Positions 41,454 to 50,102 of a DNA stretch of 52,808 bases are shown here, piece by piece. This DNA comes from an uncultured Prevotellaceae bacterium (GTDB taxonomy: Bacteria; Bacteroidota; Bacteroidia; Bacteroidales; Bacteroidaceae). Position numbers and translations under genes: made by a program. The stretch's first letter is position 1, and each line of letters opens with the position of its first letter. The notes beneath the pieces were generated by a model. It was not told the DNA's origin. It ran no database searches and saw only the letters and a list, made by a program, of their open reading frames with translations. Location: assembly GCA_900314715.1 (NCBI GenBank), contig OMWI01000022.1, positions 1 to 52,808 of the forward strand, written 5' to 3'.

Positions 41454-44321
41454 TTATTGGTCGTATGAATGATAGAATGGATTGAAGGGCTTGATATTCT
41501 TTGTCGGCTCTCCGAAGAAACTACGCAACGTAGGATTCCAGTCGGCGGTTTGCGGAACTATGGTAAACGCTCCCTCTATTTTGTAACCTTCCAATTGAAC
41601 GGTCTTCTCTGGCCAGATATTCTTATTGAATGGCGTTGCCACATGTGAGTTATGACTGATGACAATACCGTCGGGATAACGTTCCAAAGCTACGTTTTTC
41701 GATGTCTCGGGAATGATGGCAAATCCTTTAGCCAATATGTTTGTAAACAACAGGCACTCTACTTCCTCGCGGTTGCCAGGGAAATAGATGTCGCCACTAT
41801 TGAGTTTCCAGAAACCAAACTCGCTAAGTGCGTCTTTTCCGGGATAACAAGCGTAAGGACCTTTACCAATCCAACGAATGTTACCAGCCTTTTCACCCGT
41901 CTTAAAGGCTAATCCCGTCTCTACGGATTCGCCCTCTCCGTGTGCGATAAGGTTGTAACGAATGTGTACGGCATTGTTGTTGGAGTAGGTGAGTTCGATG
42001 GTTCCGTCGATGAATTGCGTACTTCCAGTATCGAAAATGACATGTGCCAAATACTTATCCTTGTCAATCTTCTCCACGTTGGCTTTCGTGCAAGGCAACA
42101 AATGATTGTTCCAAAGATGGTGTTTCTTGCCCTGCGAACCTTCCATCGTGGCGTTTTCGCAGATGGTTGGCTTCCTTCCAACGCGAGCCATGAATTTATT
42201 CTTGATGTATTGTTCGATTTCTACTGTCTTCAACTTCGTCTTTGTCACATTTTCGTTTGCCACGAGCGAAGCGAGAGGAGTTTCTGGAGATTCATTCATG
42301 CGAATGGATTTCTCGTAGATTTGTTCTCCTTGTGCGTCAGTCAATTTCAACTTATAGTAATGGAAATGAGCATTTGTCAAACTCTTAGGTTTGGCGATGT
42401 TAAACGAGATGGATTCATGTGGTGCACATTTTAACGGGATGTTGCTCTTGCTAACCATTTGACTGTCAGCATATACTTCCAGTTCTGCCTTCACGGTAGA
42501 CAAGTCAGTAAAGTCGTATCTGTTTTCCATCTTGACGATGATTCCGTCGTCTTTCGTTTGAGTTGTCACCTTCACGGGAGCGTATGCCTTTCGTACTTGA
42601 TAGTAATCAGTTTGCGGAGTGCGGTCAGCATATACGATACCATCGGTTCCGAGAATGTCGCAAGCGTCGAAGAAGATGGATTGCGAAGCCCAAGCGTGCT
42701 TGGTAGGTTCGTCGCGGTTCACCTTTTCCATACTTACGCGTTGTATTCCCTGGTCGGCAAACTCCCATACGGCTCCACCTGCCAACTGCGGATGTTTATA
42801 CCATTCGTCAACGATGTCTTGCAATTGTCCCAAGTCATTTCCTAAAGCATGGGCATACTCAGTGTTGACCAATGCATGATCGAGTTGTGATGGCCATGAT
42901 TTCAGTTCGGAAAGCAAAGGATAATGACAAGAATACATCGTCATGAAGTCGTATTTCTTATCCAATAACTCTCTGAATGGTCGATGTGTAGATGGGAAGA
43001 CATACGGACGTGTTGGGTCTAATTGATGCACGTACTTACCCGTTTCCAAACCATTCTCTGTCACGGGATTCTCGTTGCCTACACTCCAGATGATAACCGA
43101 AGGATGATTCTTGTCGCGTTTCACGGTATAATACGCACGTTCCTTTAAGATGTCGAGCATCTGTGGCTTGTTCAAGAGATTGTCTCCGAAACCGAAAGGC
43201 ACTTCACATATCACGTAGAAGCCCATGGAGTCAGCCAATTCCAATAGTCTTTGCTTGGGTGGATAGTGAGATGTACGAATCATGTTGATATTCGCCTTTT
43301 TCATCATGGTGAGGTCGGCAAGTATCTCATAATCAGAAATCGCCCTTCCGTTGTATGGCGACTCATCGTGATGATTCACTCCTCTCAACTTAACGGGTTT
43401 TCCGTTGACTTTCAAGACGGCATTGTCCCAACTTATCTCACGCAAACCTACATATTCGTAATGCTTTTCAACGGGTCTGCCATTCTCCTTGAGTTGCAAT
43501 TGTAACCTATATAAATAAGGTGTCTCAGCCGTCCACGCATGATAATCGGTCAGTTGCAACGAACAATGGTTGCCTTTCAAATCGCTAAACGACGCTACAA
43601 CGTTGTCGTTAGCATCAATTAATTGTCCGTCAACGGTAACCGTTACGTTTTTCTTGATAGCAAATTTCTTGAAGTCAAGGTCAATGGTAGCCAGCGTATC
43701 AGTCAACGATGTGCGCACGGTGATGTCTTCGAAGTGGGTTACGGGAATGGCATAAATGGTAACACTACGTGAAATACCCGACAAAGACCAATCATCGTTG
43801 GTGTCGAATTGATAACCAGGAGATTCCGTCTTCGGTACTTTCACGGCCACCATATTGGGTCCGCCATAGTTAACATATTTGGAAATGTCGAACATGCAAC
43901 GGTTGAAGGCACTATTGAATGTTCCCACTTTCTTGCTGTTGATGTAAAACGTGAATCCATTTTCCACTCCGTCGAAGGCAATGTAAACAAGACTCGTGTT
44001 AAACGAATTGTCTAAGCGGAATGCCTGACGATACAATCCGTAACCAGGCGTAAGTTTACCGCCATAAACGGGTTCTTCGAAACCCTGCAACTGCCAGTTT
44101 CCTGGTACGCGAATACCTTGCCAGTCGCTTGCGTCGTATGCAGGAGAACTGAACAACGTATCTCTTCCGAGGTCTGTTCCGTCTACATATTTGAATTGCC
44201 AAACTCCATTCAGGGAAATGAAATTGGTCATGGGACACGTAGGAATGGGTTCTTGAGCTTGGGCAAAATGTGTGGAAAAACCCAATAAGCCACACAATAT
44301 GTATTTTCTTATTTTTTTCAT
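41454..44321 (-). CDS. GH2 beta-galactosidase-like glycosidase, exported
   Basis: A 955-residue glycoside hydrolase of family 2. The signal peptide is ~1-22. The jelly-roll domain (~25-195), Ig-like domain, TIM barrel (~300-600) with RGVNHHDE (~313) and NMIRTSHYP (~346), and the C-terminal Bgal_small domain are in LacZ order. By alignment the acid/base is Glu417 (GNENP) and the nucleophile Glu488 (NTEYAHALGN). Substrate could be beta-galactosides or other hemicellulose side chains. First gene of the GH2-GH115 pair; its ~170-nt leader contains a 22-bp array. Confidence 0.92.
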   Translation of the reverse strand: MKKIRKYILCGLLGFSTHFAQAQEPIPTCPMTNFISLNGVWQFKYVDGTDLGRDTLFSSPAYDASDWQGIRVPGNWQLQGFEEPVYGGKLTPGYGLYRQAFRLDNSFNTSLVYIAFDGVENGFTFYINSKKVGTFNSAFNRCMFDISKYVNYGGPNMVAVKVPKTESPGYQFDTNDDWSLSGISRSVTIYAIPVTHFEDITVRTSLTDTLATIDLDFKKFAIKKNVTVTVDGQLIDANDNVVASFSDLKGNHCSLQLTDYHAWTAETPYLYRLQLQLKENGRPVEKHYEYVGLREISWDNAVLKVNGKPVKLRGVNHHDESPYNGRAISDYEILADLTMMKKANINMIRTSHYPPKQRLLELADSMGFYVICEVPFGFGDNLLNKPQMLDILKERAYYTVKRDKNHPSVIIWSVGNENPVTENGLETGKYVHQLDPTRPYVFPSTHRPFRELLDKKYDFMTMYSCHYPLLSELKSWPSQLDHALVNTEYAHALGNDLGQLQDIVDEWYKHPQLAGGAVWEFADQGIQRVSMEKVNRDEPTKHAWASQSIFFDACDILGTDGIVYADRTPQTDYYQVRKAYAPVKVTTQTKDDGIIVKMENRYDFTDLSTVKAELEVYADSQMVSKSNIPLKCAPHESISFNIAKPKSLTNAHFHYYKLKLTDAQGEQIYEKSIRMNESPETPLASLVANENVTKTKLKTVEIEQYIKNKFMARVGRKPTICENATMEGSQGKKHHLWNNHLLPCTKANVEKIDKDKYLAHVIFDTGSTQFIDGTIELTYSNNNAVHIRYNLIAHGEGESVETGLAFKTGEKAGNIRWIGKGPYACYPGKDALSEFGFWKLNSGDIYFPGNREEVECLLFTNILAKGFAIIPETSKNVALERYPDGIVISHNSHVATPFNKNIWPEKTVQLEGYKIEGAFTIVPQTADWNPTLRSFFGEPTKNIKPFNPFYHSYDQ

Positions 44322-44350
44322 GCGAATGATATGCTATCTTTATCGTTTGT

Positions 44351-44473
44351 AAATATATCCTTTACGGTTCGTAAACACCATGTTTAAAGCTCGTATACAT
44401 ATCGTATACGGGCAGTACAAATGCCTTGTACGGATAGTACAAAAGCCAGGTACGAGGTGTACAATTACATGAT
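44351..44473. repeat. 22-bp-period palindrome array in the GH2 leader
   Basis: Six 13-bp units start at 44351, 44373, 44395, 44417, 44439 and 44461 with 9-bp spacers. The outer flanks extend symmetry to 17 bp, e.g. GTATAC...GTATAC and GTACAA...TTGTAC. It lies between two divergent promoters, on the GH2 side, so it would be transcribed in the GH2-GH115 mRNA leader. Confidence 0.9.
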
Positions 44474-44491
44474 ACTTGCTTGGTACCAGTG

Positions 44492-44499
44492 CAAAGGTA
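44492..44499 (-). promoter_or_regulatory. Promoter -7 box of the GH2-GH115 pair
   Basis: TACCTTTG on the minus strand gives a ~165-nt leader before GH2. No clear -33 element. Confidence 0.5.
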
Positions 44500-44540
44500 A
44501 TGAAAAAAAATCACATACGAACATTTTTATGCGTTCATTA

Positions 44541-44572
44541 TTTGATTTTATCATGAAAATAATTTATCTTTG
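44541..44572 (+). promoter_or_regulatory. Bacteroidetes-type promoter of the regulatory-domain protein gene
   Basis: TTTG (44541-44544), 20 nt, TATCTTTG (44565-44572), 21 nt upstream of the start at 44594. Confidence 0.8.
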
Positions 44573-44593
44573 TTGCGAAAAATCTTGAATAAC

Positions 44594-45844
44594 ATGAGAC
44601 GTGTGGCTTTTATCCTTTTGACTTGCCTCGTCGAAATCATAGCTTGGGCGCAACAACCCATTGATGAGGCTACGGTGAATGGCGCGAAAAACGTGCTGAG
44701 CGGTACGGTTTGTCGCGAGAAAACGAATGAGCCTATCCGACAGGCGAGCGTGGTAGTGGAAGGAACCAATGTCTCGGTTGTTACCAACGACGATGGTTTT
44801 TTCACGCTCAAGACCGACAATCCTCCCGAATACATCTCTGTTTCTCATCTTGGCTATCAGAAGAAACGCATTCGCGTCAGTGGTGAACAAAGCGGTGATT
44901 TGATGATTCACTTGAAACCTACTTCCGTGGAGTTGAAAGAAGTAGTGGTGTGGACTGACGACCCACGTGATTTGGTGAATATCGCAATTAGCAAAATTCC
45001 CGACAATTATATCAACAAACCCGAATTGTACAAGGGATTCTATCGAGAGACTGCCATGAAGCAACAACACTATATCTACGTGGCAGAGGGAGTGGTGGAT
45101 ATGTATAAGTCGTCTTATCAATCGAGCGGATATAGAGATAGGGTGGCGATACGTAAAGGTCGTAGGTTGCTAAGTCCTAAACGAGGCGATACGTTGAGCA
45201 TCAAGGTATTGGGAGGTCCTGTCTTTCCCATCCAACTTGATATTGCCAAAAACTTGGACTTCTTTCTCAACCAAGAAAACTTGGCGAATTATAACTTCAC
45301 CATGCTCAATCCAACCGTTATCAACGACCGTCTGCAATATGTGGTAGGTCTTTCGCCCAGATGGGTAACTCCTTGGGCTTTGTTTTATGGTACTTTATAC
45401 ATCGACCGAGAAAACTTGGCGTTTACGAGAGCGGAATTGTCGCTCGACATGAGCAACAAGGAGAAAGCTACCAATGTCATGTTAGTGAAGAAACCATTGG
45501 GCGTGAAATTCCGACCGAAGGAGTTGACCACGTTAATAGATTATAGGTACGAAGACGGAAAGACACACATTAGTTATATTAGGAATACATTCCGTTTCAA
45601 TTGCGATTGGAAAAAACGGTTGTTTGCCACTTCCTTCTCCGCCTTTTGTGAAATGGTGATTACCGACAGAACCGATCAAGACGTCCGTCCTATCTCTGGA
45701 CGAGACTCTTTTGATTCTCGCGATTCATTCTATGATAAGGTGGATTATTTCAGAGACCCTCATTTCTGGGAAGATTATAATATCATCGAACCCTCTGAGT
45801 CGCTTGACAAAGCCATCGGTAAATTGCTGAAGAAGTATAAGTAA
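44594..45844 (+). CDS. Exported carboxypeptidase-regulatory-domain protein
   Basis: 416 residues. The signal peptide is ~1-20 (LVEIIAWAQQ). Residues ~33-115 form a carboxypeptidase-D regulatory-like (transthyretin-fold) domain with LSGTVCREKTNEPIRQASV, VVTNDDGFFTL and VSHLGYQK, as in the N-terminus of TonB-dependent receptors, but no receptor plug or barrel follows. The remaining ~300 residues are beta-rich and resemble, from memory, the DUF5686-like proteins of Bacteroidetes envelopes. ATG 44594 fits the promoter spacing; the earlier in-frame start would overlap the promoter. Function unknown. Confidence 0.75.
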   Translation: MRRVAFILLTCLVEIIAWAQQPIDEATVNGAKNVLSGTVCREKTNEPIRQASVVVEGTNVSVVTNDDGFFTLKTDNPPEYISVSHLGYQKKRIRVSGEQSGDLMIHLKPTSVELKEVVVWTDDPRDLVNIAISKIPDNYINKPELYKGFYRETAMKQQHYIYVAEGVVDMYKSSYQSSGYRDRVAIRKGRRLLSPKRGDTLSIKVLGGPVFPIQLDIAKNLDFFLNQENLANYNFTMLNPTVINDRLQYVVGLSPRWVTPWALFYGTLYIDRENLAFTRAELSLDMSNKEKATNVMLVKKPLGVKFRPKELTTLIDYRYEDGKTHISYIRNTFRFNCDWKKRLFATSFSAFCEMVITDRTDQDVRPISGRDSFDSRDSFYDKVDYFRDPHFWEDYNIIEPSESLDKAIGKLLKKYK

Positions 45845-45897
45845 CATTTTGTTTTTCTCTACTTGACAAAGAAAAATTGCAAGAAATCATTAAAACT

Positions 45898-45929
45898 TTT
45901 GGTTGAAGCAATGGAAAGATGTAATTTTG
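45898..45929 (+). promoter_or_regulatory. Bacteroidetes-type promoter of the Mrp gene
   Basis: TTTG (45898-45901), 20 nt, TAATTTTG (45922-45929), 21 nt before ATG 45951. Confidence 0.75.
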
Positions 45930-45950
45930 CGAAAAATTTTTCGTAAAACA

Positions 45951-47054
45951 ATGACATTATATCCAAAATTGATTATCGATGCATTGGCAACCGTGACCTA
46001 TGCAGGAACTAAAAAGAACTTGATTGAGAGTGAAATGCTTGTCGATACGCCAAGCATTAATGGGAATAAGGTAAAGATTGTATTGCTCTTTCCGAGAGAG
46101 ACCGACCCGTTCTTGAAATCTACCGTTAAGGCAGCGGAAGCGGCCATTCACTATCATATAAGTCCCGACGTGGAAGTGACAATTGAAACGGAATTCAAGT
46201 CTAAACCAAGACCAGAGGTTGGCAAATTGTTGCCTGAGGTGAAAAACATCATAGCAGTAAGTTCTGGAAAAGGTGGAGTGGGAAAGAGTACCGTTGCCGC
46301 TAACCTTGCCGTGTCGCTTGCTCGCTTGGGATATAAGGTAGGTTTGTTGGACACGGATATCTTCGGGCCATCTATGCCAAAGATGTTTGACGTGGAGCAT
46401 GAGCGTGTTTATGCCGTTGATATAGATGGTAGACAATTGATAGAACCTATCGAGAAATATGGCGTGAAGATGTTGAGCATCGGTTTCTTCGTTAATCCCG
46501 ATACGGCAACACTTTGGCGCGGAGGAATGGCAACGTCTGCCTTGAAGCAACTCATTGCTGATGCGAATTGGGGAGCGTTGGATTATTTTATCTTAGACAC
46601 TCCTCCAGGAACAAGTGATATTCACTTGACATTGTTGCAAACACTCGCCATCACGGGAGCGATTATCGTTAGCACGCCCCAACAAGTGGCTCTTGCTGAC
46701 GCACGTAAAGGAATAGACATGTATCGGAATGAGAAAGTGAACGTTCCTATCTTGGGATTGGTGGAAAACATGGCTTATTTCACGCCCGCAGAACTTCCCA
46801 ACAACAAGTATTATATCTTTGGAAAAGACGGATGTAAGCAATTGGCAGAACAAATGAAATTGCCATTGCTCGCACAAATCCCTCTTGTTGCAAGCGTGTG
46901 TGAAAGTGGCGACCAAGGAAAGCCTATTTCCTTGGATTCAAATAGCGTTACTGGACAATCATTCCTATCTCTTGCACAATCAGTCGTAACGGTTGTGAAC
47001 CGACGAAACAAGAATATGGCTCCGACAAAGATAGTTGGAATAAACCAATCATAA
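45951..47054 (+). CDS. Mrp/NBP35-type P-loop ATPase (Fe-S carrier)
   Basis: A 367-residue Mrp-family ATPase, a cytosolic scaffold or carrier of Fe-S clusters. Residues ~1-90 resemble the MIP18/DUF59 domain, and the ATPase has the deviant Walker A GKGGVGKST (~104-112), a Walker B-type LLDTDIFGPS and LDTPPGTSD. The C-terminal CPxC motif that holds a cluster in many homologues is not visible. ATG 45951 fits the promoter; an earlier in-frame start exists upstream. Own promoter and terminator. Confidence 0.88.
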   Translation: MTLYPKLIIDALATVTYAGTKKNLIESEMLVDTPSINGNKVKIVLLFPRETDPFLKSTVKAAEAAIHYHISPDVEVTIETEFKSKPRPEVGKLLPEVKNIIAVSSGKGGVGKSTVAANLAVSLARLGYKVGLLDTDIFGPSMPKMFDVEHERVYAVDIDGRQLIEPIEKYGVKMLSIGFFVNPDTATLWRGGMATSALKQLIADANWGALDYFILDTPPGTSDIHLTLLQTLAITGAIIVSTPQQVALADARKGIDMYRNEKVNVPILGLVENMAYFTPAELPNNKYYIFGKDGCKQLAEQMKLPLLAQIPLVASVCESGDQGKPISLDSNSVTGQSFLSLAQSVVTVVNRRNKNMAPTKIVGINQS

Positions 47055-47065
47055 TTGAGACATCA

Positions 47066-47110
47066 AAAAAGCAAGGAAAAAGAATCTCTTTCCTTGCTTT
47101 TTGTTTTTTG
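47066..47110. terminator. Terminator after the Mrp gene
   Basis: Perfect 9-bp stem GCAAGGAAA (47071-47079) / TTTCCTTGC (47089-47097), with A-rich left and T-rich right flanks extending it, then TTTTTGTTTTTT. It works best on the plus strand and can serve the convergent gene too. Confidence 0.85.
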
Positions 47111-47141
47111 AAGAATGTTATGTCTTGTTGACTAACACATC

Positions 47142-48017
47142 TTATTTAAAAGTAAAGCTCTTTGAGCCAATCATGTTTCCACCACAGAAGATGCTCACTT
47201 GATAGGTTCCGTCTACCATTGCTTGGTCTACATTCCAGTAAACAGTAATGGGAGTTTCCTGTCCTCCATATTCTACGCTCTTCTTCATCGTATATTGCAA
47301 GGAGCGATTTTCGTATTGGAATGTTCCTGCATTGCCAAGTACGGCTCCAGTAGGTGTGATGATACGTACGAATACATTTTTCATACCACTTGATGCGGTA
47401 ACGTTCTTCGCCAATGAGAAATCTACCTGTACCGTCTTACACTTTTTCATGTTGTCGGTTTGCTTTCCTCGTTTGTTTTGGGCAGTCATTCGGATGTTTA
47501 TAGCATCCAATTGTGCGGCGATGGCAACCTTTTCTGAAAGCGTAACCTTCTCGTTGTTCAAACCTTGAATCTGTTTGGTGGCCGCTTCATATTGGGTTTT
47601 CATCCTGCTATTTTCTTCCACGAGATTTTGGTTGAGTCTATTGAGCGAGTCAACTTCCAACACATAGCTGCGAATGACGGCTCTTGCCGTGGCAAGTTCT
47701 TTCTTCAGACGGGTAATCTCGCGTGCGTCTTCAGCCTTTACTTGTTTCAGTTCTGCTAACAATCGTTGTGTTTTCTCTTGTTCGGCAGATAATTGGGCGA
47801 TAATGGAATCGTTGTTGATTTTAGTTTTCAATTCGCTATATTGCATGGCGAATTGCTGGTATTCGTTTTCCATCTCTTTCTTGTCAAGTTCTGCCAGTTC
47901 TTGCATCTCTTGATTATGTTTCTTTTCCAAGTCGAGATGATAATATAGATAGGCGATTCCGCCAATCAATGCCGCAAACAATAAAAGCAATAAGGGAATT
48001 AATATTTTCTTTTTCAT
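47142..48017 (-). CDS. Single-pass membrane protein with periplasmic coiled coil
   Basis: 291 residues from ATG 48017 (MKKKILIPLLLLLFAALIGG). One N-terminal membrane helix is followed by a long coiled coil (~30-165; e.g. EITRLKKELATARAVIRSY and QNLVEENSRMKTQYEA) and a C-terminal beta domain (~185-291) with VDFSLAKNV and VRIITPTG. Such proteins occur in Bacteroidetes with no fixed function. The upstream in-frame start at 48041 would overlap the promoter. Own promoter. Confidence 0.75.
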   Translation of the reverse strand: MKKKILIPLLLLLFAALIGGIAYLYYHLDLEKKHNQEMQELAELDKKEMENEYQQFAMQYSELKTKINNDSIIAQLSAEQEKTQRLLAELKQVKAEDAREITRLKKELATARAVIRSYVLEVDSLNRLNQNLVEENSRMKTQYEAATKQIQGLNNEKVTLSEKVAIAAQLDAINIRMTAQNKRGKQTDNMKKCKTVQVDFSLAKNVTASSGMKNVFVRIITPTGAVLGNAGTFQYENRSLQYTMKKSVEYGGQETPITVYWNVDQAMVDGTYQVSIFCGGNMIGSKSFTFK

Positions 48018-48038
48018 TTCGTCGTTTATAAATCGATG

Positions 48039-48046
48039 CAAAAGTA
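48039..48046 (-). promoter_or_regulatory. Promoter -7 box of the coiled-coil protein gene
   Basis: TACTTTTG on the minus strand, 21 nt upstream of the start at 48017. Confidence 0.55.
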
Positions 48047-48184
48047 ATGCATTTTATCCAAATGACAAAGTAAATGTAAGAGACAATCCGTGATTATTAT
48101 AATTTTTTGTGTTTTGACAGAGAAATATACCTATACTTTCATGAAAAATATTTATAATATTTTCGTTTCTTAAAATATTTTACT

Positions 48185-48192
48185 TATCTTTG
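48185..48192 (+). promoter_or_regulatory. Promoter -7 box of the DUF4492-cydAB operon
   Basis: TATCTTTG, with TTTC (48161-48164) 20 nt upstream as an imperfect -33 element; ~38-nt leader. Confidence 0.65.
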
Positions 48193-48230
48193 CGAATAAT
48201 ATTGCCTAACGACATTAAACTTTTGCTGTT

Positions 48231-48452
48231 ATGAATAAAGATGGTTTTTGGTATAGAGCTTTCGATCTGTATTACGATGGCTTTCGTAACATGACATTGG
48301 GAAAGACGTTGTGGGCGATTATCCTCATCAAACTATTCATTATGTTCGTAATTCTCAAGATTTTCTTTTTCCCCAACTTTCTCAAACAACATGCTCCAGA
48401 GGGCGGGGAGTCTGAATTCGTGGGAAACGAACTTATCCAGCGGGCTAATTAA
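48231..48452 (+). CDS. DUF4492 small membrane protein of the cytochrome bd operon
   Basis: 73 residues: an N-terminal amphipathic part (WYRAFDLYYDGFRNMTLG) and one membrane helix (~28-48, LWAIILIKLFIMFVILKIFFF). DUF4492 genes precede cydA in many Bacteroidetes, which suggests an accessory subunit or assembly factor of the bd oxidase, by analogy with CydX. cydA starts 11 nt later. Role is inference from context. Confidence 0.88.
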   Translation: MNKDGFWYRAFDLYYDGFRNMTLGKTLWAIILIKLFIMFVILKIFFFPNFLKQHAPEGGESEFVGNELIQRAN

Positions 48453-48463
48453 ACTATTATGAT

Positions 48464-50041
48464 ATGAATCATTTACTATTGGACATTACAACAGGTACGA
48501 TTGATTGGTCGAGGGCGCAATTCGCTCTTACTGCCATCTATCATTGGCTATTCGTTCCACTCACGTTGGGATTTGCCGTTATCATGGGAATCATGGAAAC
48601 GTACTATTATCGTACGGGCGATGAATTCTGGAAAATCACTGCACGCTTTTGGCAGAAACTCTTCGGCATTAACTTTGCGATGGGTGTAGCCACTGGTATC
48701 ATCTTGGAGTTTGAGTTTGGTACCAACTGGAGCAACTATTCGTGGTTCGTGGGTGACATCTTCGGTGCACCATTGGCCATCGAAGGTATTATCGCCTTCT
48801 TCATGGAGTCTACTTTCGTGGCGGTTATGTTCTTCGGATGGAATAAGGTGTCACGCGGATTCCATCTTGCCTCCACTTGGTTGACGGGTTTGGGAGCCAC
48901 AATCTCTGCATGGTGGATACTCGTAGCCAATGCTTGGATGCAATCGCCAGTAGGTTGTGAGTTCAATGCCGATACGATGCGCAACGAGATGGTGTCGTTT
49001 TTCGATGTGGCATTGTCGCCATTCGCCATTGGCAAGTTCTGCCATACGGTAACATCGGCATGGATTGTCGGAGCCGTTTTCACCGTGGCGGTTGGTTCTT
49101 GGTACTTACTGAAGAAACGTGAACAGAAGTTGGCATTCGAGAGTATCAAGATTGGTGCTGCCGTTGGGCTAATTGCTTGTGGTCTCGCATTGATTACGGG
49201 ACATATTTCTGGTGAACAAGTGGCTAAAGCACAACCGATGAAACTCGCCGCCATGGAAGCTCTTTATAATGGAGGAGTAGACCAGAGTCTCACGGGTGTA
49301 GCTTGGGTGAACCCGTTTAAACAACCTGATTATCAAAACGAGGAAGAACCGCCATTGCGAATAGCGATGCCTTACGCCTTGTCGGTCATGGCAACACGCG
49401 ATATTCATGGTTTTGTACCTGGTATTAACGATTTGTTGAATGGCTATACGTTGCCCGATGGTACAAAAGAACTATCTGTAGATGAGAAGATTAAACGCGG
49501 TCGTGCGGCTATCTACGCATTGATGTCTTACAGAAATGCCAAGAAAGCAAAGTCGGAAGAGGGAGCTGCCAAGCACCTAAAAGCATTAAGGGAAAACATG
49601 CCATACTTCGGTTATGGCTATATCAAGTCGAAAGACCAATTGGTGCCTTACATTCCCGTATGTTTCTGGGCATTCCGCATCATGGTGGGATTGGGATGCT
49701 TGTTCATCGCATTCTTCGCCTTGGTGCTTTTCTTGATTTACAAGAAGAAAGACCTTGCCAGTTACAAATGGTTGCTCATTGCTGCCATCGTATTTGTTCC
49801 ATTGGCTTACATCGCCAGTGAATCGGGATGGTTGGTTGCTGAGTTCGGTCGTCAACCGTGGACTATTCAAGATATGTTGCCTACATGGGCTGCCGTATCT
49901 GACATTAATTCGAGTTCGGTGGCATTGACGTTCTTTATCTTCCTTGCTTTGTTCACTACGATGTTGGCTGTAGAAATCAACATCTTGTTGAAGCAAATCA
50001 AGAAGGGACCAGAGAGATTGAAGATTGAAGAAGAACACTAA
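48464..50041 (+). CDS. cydA: Cytochrome bd quinol oxidase subunit I
   Basis: A 525-residue integral membrane protein that oxidises quinol and, with CydB, reduces oxygen. Family features: the N-terminal YHWLFVPLTLG (His27, haem b595 ligand position), the FCHTVTSAWIVGA segment (haem b558 ligand His), the Q-loop region and the late GRQPW motif. About nine membrane helices. High-affinity oxygen scavenging is typical in anaerobic Bacteroidales. cydB follows 61 nt later, with a 7-bp repeat in the gap. Confidence 0.97.
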   Translation: MNHLLLDITTGTIDWSRAQFALTAIYHWLFVPLTLGFAVIMGIMETYYYRTGDEFWKITARFWQKLFGINFAMGVATGIILEFEFGTNWSNYSWFVGDIFGAPLAIEGIIAFFMESTFVAVMFFGWNKVSRGFHLASTWLTGLGATISAWWILVANAWMQSPVGCEFNADTMRNEMVSFFDVALSPFAIGKFCHTVTSAWIVGAVFTVAVGSWYLLKKREQKLAFESIKIGAAVGLIACGLALITGHISGEQVAKAQPMKLAAMEALYNGGVDQSLTGVAWVNPFKQPDYQNEEEPPLRIAMPYALSVMATRDIHGFVPGINDLLNGYTLPDGTKELSVDEKIKRGRAAIYALMSYRNAKKAKSEEGAAKHLKALRENMPYFGYGYIKSKDQLVPYIPVCFWAFRIMVGLGCLFIAFFALVLFLIYKKKDLASYKWLLIAAIVFVPLAYIASESGWLVAEFGRQPWTIQDMLPTWAAVSDINSSSVALTFFIFLALFTTMLAVEINILLKQIKKGPERLKIEEEH

Positions 50042-50091
50042 ACACTCAACACTAAACACTCAACGTTTAGCACTCAACGTTTAACACTAAA
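50036..50091. repeat. Heptanucleotide array between cydA and cydB
   Basis: Eight 7-bp units of CACTAAA, CACTCAA and CGTTTAG/A fill the junction, starting inside the cydA stop codon. GTTTAG is the reverse complement of CTAAAC, so inverted unit copies are mixed in. Confidence 0.9.
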
Positions 50092-50102
50092 CATATATAA
50101 AT

